Shown here one piece after another: positions 12,871 to 15,928 of a stretch of 15,928 bases of DNA (positions within the stretch are counted from its first letter, which is position 1; every line of letters begins with the position of its first letter). The notes beneath the pieces were generated by a model. It made no database searches, was not told where the DNA came from, and saw only the letters and a list, made by a program, of their open reading frames with translations. This stretch comes from Kiloniellales bacterium (GTDB lineage Bacteria > Pseudomonadota > Alphaproteobacteria > Kiloniellales > JAKSDN01). Position numbers and translations under genes: made by a program. Location: positions 1 to 15,928 of the forward strand of contig JAKSDN010000178.1 of the NCBI GenBank assembly GCA_022360075.1, given 5' to 3'.

Positions 12871-13629
12871 ATGGCGACGGCGCTACGCTCCCTGATCTTC
12901 AATCTGCTGTTCTACATCTGGGGCACCTTCATGCATGTGCTCGGCCTGCCGCTCTTGCTGCTGCCGCGCCGGGCGACCGAGCGGGTCGGCACCTTCTGGG
13001 TCAGAACCAACCTCTGGCTGCTGCGCACGATCTGCGGCCTCAAGCACCAGATCCGGGGGCGCGAAAACCTGCCCGAGGGGCCCTACATCCTGGCCGCCAA
13101 GCACCAATCGGCCTGGGACACGCTGATCTTCACGACCTTCCTCCCGGACCCGACCTACGTGCTCAAGCGCGAGCTCATCTGGTTTCCGCTGTTCGGTCTC
13201 TACATCGCCAAGATCGGCGTCGTGCCGGTCGACCGCAGCGGCGGCGCGAAGGCCCTTCGGCTCATGGTCAAGGCCGCCCAGAAGTTCGCCCGCCAGGGCC
13301 GCCCCATCGTGATCTTCCCCGAAGGCACGCGCACGGCGCCCGGGGCCCACCGCCCCTACCAGCCGGGCGTCGCCGCGCTCTACCGGCAGCTCGACCTGCC
13401 GGTCGTGCCGGTCGCGCTCAACTCCGGTCTGTTCTGGCGCCGCCGCGAGTTCCTGCGCCGGCCGGGCACGATCACGCTGGAGATCCTGCCCGCCATCCCG
13501 CCAGGACTGACGCGCAAGGCCTTCCTCGAGACCCTGGAAGACCGCATCGAGACGGCGAGCCGGCGGTTGGCGAACGGGCCGGCAAGCGCGGGCGATGCCG
13601 CCCCTCAAGTTGCCATCGGCAAGCCCTAG
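12871..13629 (+). CDS. plsC: 1-acyl-sn-glycerol-3-phosphate acyltransferase (PlsC family)
   Basis: Adds the second acyl chain to lysophosphatidic acid in phospholipid synthesis at the inner membrane. The 252-residue protein carries the acyltransferase blocks: HX4D as HQSAWD (His78, Asp83), the GVVPVDR segment (117-122), FPEGTR (149-154) and the PVVPVALNSG block near 178-186. A hydrophobic segment at about 8-32 anchors it. The ATG at 12871 has GAGG five bases upstream, overlapping the YdcF-like gene's TGA, so translation is probably coupled. It is the last gene of the ftsE-ftsX-ydcF-plsC run. The family is certain; the acyl specificity is not visible. Confidence 0.94.
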   Translation: MATALRSLIFNLLFYIWGTFMHVLGLPLLLLPRRATERVGTFWVRTNLWLLRTICGLKHQIRGRENLPEGPYILAAKHQSAWDTLIFTTFLPDPTYVLKRELIWFPLFGLYIAKIGVVPVDRSGGAKALRLMVKAAQKFARQGRPIVIFPEGTRTAPGAHRPYQPGVAALYRQLDLPVVPVALNSGLFWRRREFLRRPGTITLEILPAIPPGLTRKAFLETLEDRIETASRRLANGPASAGDAAPQVAIGKP

Positions 13630-13648
13630 AGCCGCCCACCCCAGACAA

Positions 13649-13663
13649 GAACAAAAAACGAAC
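13649..13663 (+). promoter_or_regulatory. LexA-type SOS box (GAAC-N7-GAAC) upstream of nrdJ
   Basis: GAACAAAAAACGAAC is an exact match to the direct-repeat LexA operator of alphaproteobacteria (GTTC-N7-GTTC read on the other strand). It lies 19 bases after plsC ends, in an AT-rich patch, and six bases before a TTGACC element. The nearest downstream gene is nrdJ, 105 bases away. LexA repression of this ribonucleotide reductase is inference, but it makes sense for DNA repair. Confidence 0.7.
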
Positions 13664-13668
13664 ATGTC

Positions 13669-13697
13669 TTGACCGCGCAGGCGCCCCTTTCTACCGT
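13669..13697 (+). promoter_or_regulatory. Possible sigma-70 promoter for nrdJ
   Basis: TTGACC (13669-13674) matches the -35 consensus at five of six bases. At a 17-base spacing lies TACCGT (13692-13697), a poor -10. It is just downstream of the LexA-type box, where a bound repressor would block polymerase. A transcript from here would have a leader of about 60-65 bases. The -35 is convincing and the -10 is weak. Confidence 0.4.
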
Positions 13698-13768
13698 GCG
13701 CGCTTCGGCCGAGCCTCACGCTGGCGCCCCGTCCCCGATCGGTGCGCCGCAAGCAGCGAGCCAGACGG

Positions 13769-15928
13769 ATGCCAGCCCTGTCCGCCGCCGCCCAGCAGAT
13801 CTGGGACATGAAGTACCGGCTCAAGTCGAACGACGGCGAGCCGGTCGACGAGAGCATCGAGGAAACCTGGCGGCGCGTCGCACGCGCGCTGGCCCGGCCC
13901 GAGACGGAGCCCGAGGCCTGGGTCGGTCGCTTCGAGGAGGCCCTGCACGATTTCCGCTTCATGCCCGCGGGCCGCATTTTGGCGGGCGCCGGGACCGGCC
14001 GGCGGGTCACCCTCTTCAACTGCTTCGTGATGGGCAACATCCCCGACGACATGGCGGGGATCTTCACTCATCTCAAGGAAGCCGCGCTCACCCTGCAGCA
14101 GGGCGGCGGCATCGGCTACGACTTCTCGACGCTGCGCCCGCGCGGCGCCGAGGTCAGGGGCGTGGGCGCCGACGCCTCCGGCCCGCTCAGCTTCATGGAC
14201 GTCTGGGACGCCATGTGCCGGACGATCATGAGCGCCGGCTCGCGGCGCGGCGCCATGATGGCCACCCTGCGCTGCGACCACCCCGACATCGAGGACTTCG
14301 TCGAGGCCAAGCGCGAGCCCGGCCGCCTGCGCATGTTCAATCTCTCGGTCCTGGTCACGGACGACTTCATGCATGCGCTGCGCGAGGACCGCGACTGGCC
14401 CCTGCGTTTCGGCGGCAAGACCTACCGCGTGGTCCGCGCCCGCGCGCTCTGGGACAAGATCATGCGCTCGACCTACGACTCGGCCGAGCCCGGCGTGATC
14501 TTCATCGACCGCATCAACCGCCGGAACAATCTCTGGTACTGCGAGGAGATCAGCGCGACCAATCCCTGCGGCGAGCAGCCGCTGCCGCCTTACGGCGCTT
14601 GCCTGCTCGGCTCGATCAATCTGGCGCGGCTCGTCCAGCGGCCCTTCGAGGCGGAGGCCGCCCTGGACATGGAGGCGCTGGAAGCGCTCGTCCCGTTGGC
14701 CGTGCGCATGCTCGACAACGCGATCGACGTCTCGCGTTTCCCGCTGCGCCAGCAGCGCCACGAGGCGCGCGACAAGCGGCGCATCGGGCTCGGCGTCACC
14801 GGCCTCGCCGACGCGCTCATCATGTGCGGCCTGCGCTACGGCAGCCCAGGGGCCATCGAGCAGACCAAGCGCTGGATGACCACCCTGCGCCGGGCGGCCT
14901 ACCTCGCCTCCTGCGACCTCGCTAGGGAGAAGGGCGCCTTTCCGCTCTACGAGCGCGACCGCTTCCTCGCCGGCGAGGCCGTGCAGGCACTGGAGCCGGA
15001 GCTGCGCGAGGCCATCGCCGCACACGGCATGCGCAACGCGCTGGTCACCTCGGTCGCGCCGACCGGCACCATCTCGCTCCTGGCCGACAATGTCTCCTCG
15101 GGCCTGGAGCCCGTGTTCAGCTTCCACAGCAAGCGCGCGATCCTGATGCCGGACGGCAGCCGGCAGCAGCAGGAGATCAGCGACTACGCCTATCGCCTGT
15201 TCCGCGCGCAGAAGGGCGAGGATGCGGCGCTGCCCGAGGCCTTCGTCGCGGTCGAGGATCTCACGCCCACCGAGCACGTCGCCATGCAGGCCGCGGTCCA
15301 GGATTACATCGACTCCTCGGTCTCCAAGACCATCAACGTGCCGGTCGATACGCCCTTCGAGGCCTTCAAGGATGTCTATCTCCAGGCCTACGAGTCCGGC
15401 TGCAAGGGCTGCACGACCTATCGCCCGAACCCGATCACGGGCGCGGTCCTGGTGGCGAGCGGCGAGGAGCCGGACGCACCGGCTGTCGAAGAAGCCGCGG
15501 GCCTGCCCGAGGTCACGCCGCCGCGCGCCCTGCCGGCGGAGGCCGACGTCGTCTACATGAGCGAGCCGCTGGAACGGCCAGAAGTTCTGCCTGGCCGAAC
15601 CTACAAGCTGCGCTGGCCGGGCAGCGACCACGCCATCTACATCACCATGAACGACGTGATCCAGGACGCGCGCCGGCGGCCCTTCGAGATCTTCATCAAC
15701 TCGAAGAACATGGAGCACTACGCCTGGACCCTGGCGCTGACCCGCATGATCTCGGCCGTGTTCCGGCGCGGCGGCGACGTCTCCTTTGTCGTCGAGGAGC
15801 TCAAGGCCGTCTTCGATCCCCAGGGCGGCGCCTGGCAGGGCGGCAAGTACGTGCCCTCGCTGCTGGCCGCCATCGGCGCGGTCATCGAGCGCCACATGGT
15901 CGACATCGGCTTCCTGCCGAGCCCCGAA
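13769..15928 (+). CDS. nrdJ: Adenosylcobalamin-dependent (class II) ribonucleotide reductase, 3' end missing
   Basis: Reduces ribonucleotides to deoxyribonucleotides using adenosylcobalamin instead of an iron-tyrosyl radical. The visible 720 codons run off the right edge without a stop. The start is the ATG at 13769 (MPALSAAAQQIWDMKYRLK), where relatives begin; a GTG at 13742 would add nine residues, and no Shine-Dalgarno site is clear. Key features are a redox cysteine in LFNCFVM (Cys85), the active-site block NPCGEQ (265-270, radical-site Cys267 and Glu269), the phosphate-binding APTGT (430-434), SVSKTINVP and GCKGC (Cys545, Cys548). A C-terminal TSCPD-type domain (from about YKLRWPGSDHAIYI to IGAVIERHM) follows. 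There is no ATP-cone at the N-terminus. Only a short C-terminal tail should be missing if this is the ~750-residue type. A LexA-type box lies upstream. Confidence 0.96.
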   Translation, partial: MPALSAAAQQIWDMKYRLKSNDGEPVDESIEETWRRVARALARPETEPEAWVGRFEEALHDFRFMPAGRILAGAGTGRRVTLFNCFVMGNIPDDMAGIFTHLKEAALTLQQGGGIGYDFSTLRPRGAEVRGVGADASGPLSFMDVWDAMCRTIMSAGSRRGAMMATLRCDHPDIEDFVEAKREPGRLRMFNLSVLVTDDFMHALREDRDWPLRFGGKTYRVVRARALWDKIMRSTYDSAEPGVIFIDRINRRNNLWYCEEISATNPCGEQPLPPYGACLLGSINLARLVQRPFEAEAALDMEALEALVPLAVRMLDNAIDVSRFPLRQQRHEARDKRRIGLGVTGLADALIMCGLRYGSPGAIEQTKRWMTTLRRAAYLASCDLAREKGAFPLYERDRFLAGEAVQALEPELREAIAAHGMRNALVTSVAPTGTISLLADNVSSGLEPVFSFHSKRAILMPDGSRQQQEISDYAYRLFRAQKGEDAALPEAFVAVEDLTPTEHVAMQAAVQDYIDSSVSKTINVPVDTPFEAFKDVYLQAYESGCKGCTTYRPNPITGAVLVASGEEPDAPAVEEAAGLPEVTPPRALPAEADVVYMSEPLERPEVLPGRTYKLRWPGSDHAIYITMNDVIQDARRRPFEIFINSKNMEHYAWTLALTRMISAVFRRGGDVSFVVEELKAVFDPQGGAWQGGKYVPSLLAAIGAVIERHMVDIGFLPSPE

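Noticed and set aside
13630..13768. Cobalamin riboswitch upstream of the B12-dependent reductase
   Set aside because: The 139-base gap is too short for a full cobalamin riboswitch and I do not see the B12-box pattern. B12 riboswitches usually control the B12-independent enzyme instead.
13669..14925. 418-codon plus-strand frame overlapping the start of nrdJ
   Set aside because: The nrdJ phase carries all the ribonucleotide reductase motifs; this phase gives Arg/Pro-rich sequence with no domain.
13691..15895. 734-codon open frame on the minus strand opposite nrdJ
   Set aside because: It lies exactly antisense to a gene with firm motifs, and its translation is rich in Arg, Gly, Asp and His with no recognisable domain. 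Long antisense frames are expected in GC-rich codon usage.

Overview
The window is about 16 kb of GC-rich, densely coded chromosomal DNA. It looks like an alphaproteobacterium, probably of the Rhodospirillales or a related order. The indicators are a CpdR-type response regulator, a TIGR02302/DUF4175 long membrane protein (a family described from alphaproteobacteria), the argH / small lipoprotein / lysA cluster, a zinc-ribbon + DUF3426 protein beside ftsEX, an adenosylcobalamin-dependent (class II) ribonucleotide reductase, and regulatory motifs in the alphaproteobacterial form (TTAA-N7-TTAA, GAAC-N7-GAAC, clustered GANTC). No species can be named from the sequence alone.

Layout. 2-601 (+) is the 3' part of a phytanoyl-CoA dioxygenase-like gene. 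It converges, with only 3 bases between stops, on an MsbA-like ABC exporter half-transporter (605-2440, -). A 322-base gap (2441-2762) carries a composite palindromic repeat. A TlpA-like membrane-anchored thioredoxin (2763-3386, -) is divergent from argH. argH, an LptM-like lipoprotein gene and lysA (3428-6506, +) are joined by 4-base stop/start overlaps. They are followed in the same direction by the TIGR02302 gene (to 9020), which has no ordinary start codon where one is expected. cpdR (9045-9431, -) and a zinc-ribbon membrane protein (9640-10305, -) lie on the other strand. The next block is ftsE, ftsX, a YdcF-like gene and plsC (10582-13629, +), apparently one envelope and division operon. 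The window ends inside nrdJ (13769 onward, +).

How it fits together. Most genes are housekeeping: amino-acid biosynthesis, outer-membrane assembly, septal peptidoglycan control, phospholipid synthesis and dNTP supply. The unusual content is in the gaps. Upstream of ftsE there are nine GANTC (CcrM-type) sites in 148 bases, about thirty times the density I count by eye in the rest of the window. Upstream of cpdR there is an exact CtrA-type box. Upstream of nrdJ there is an exact alphaproteobacterial LexA-type box followed by a -35-like element. Together they suggest that division, CtrA proteolysis and dNTP supply in this stretch are tied to the cell-cycle and SOS circuits. That last step is inference. 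I found no phage, transposon, CRISPR, tRNA or rRNA, and no clearly novel multigene defence or biosynthetic system.
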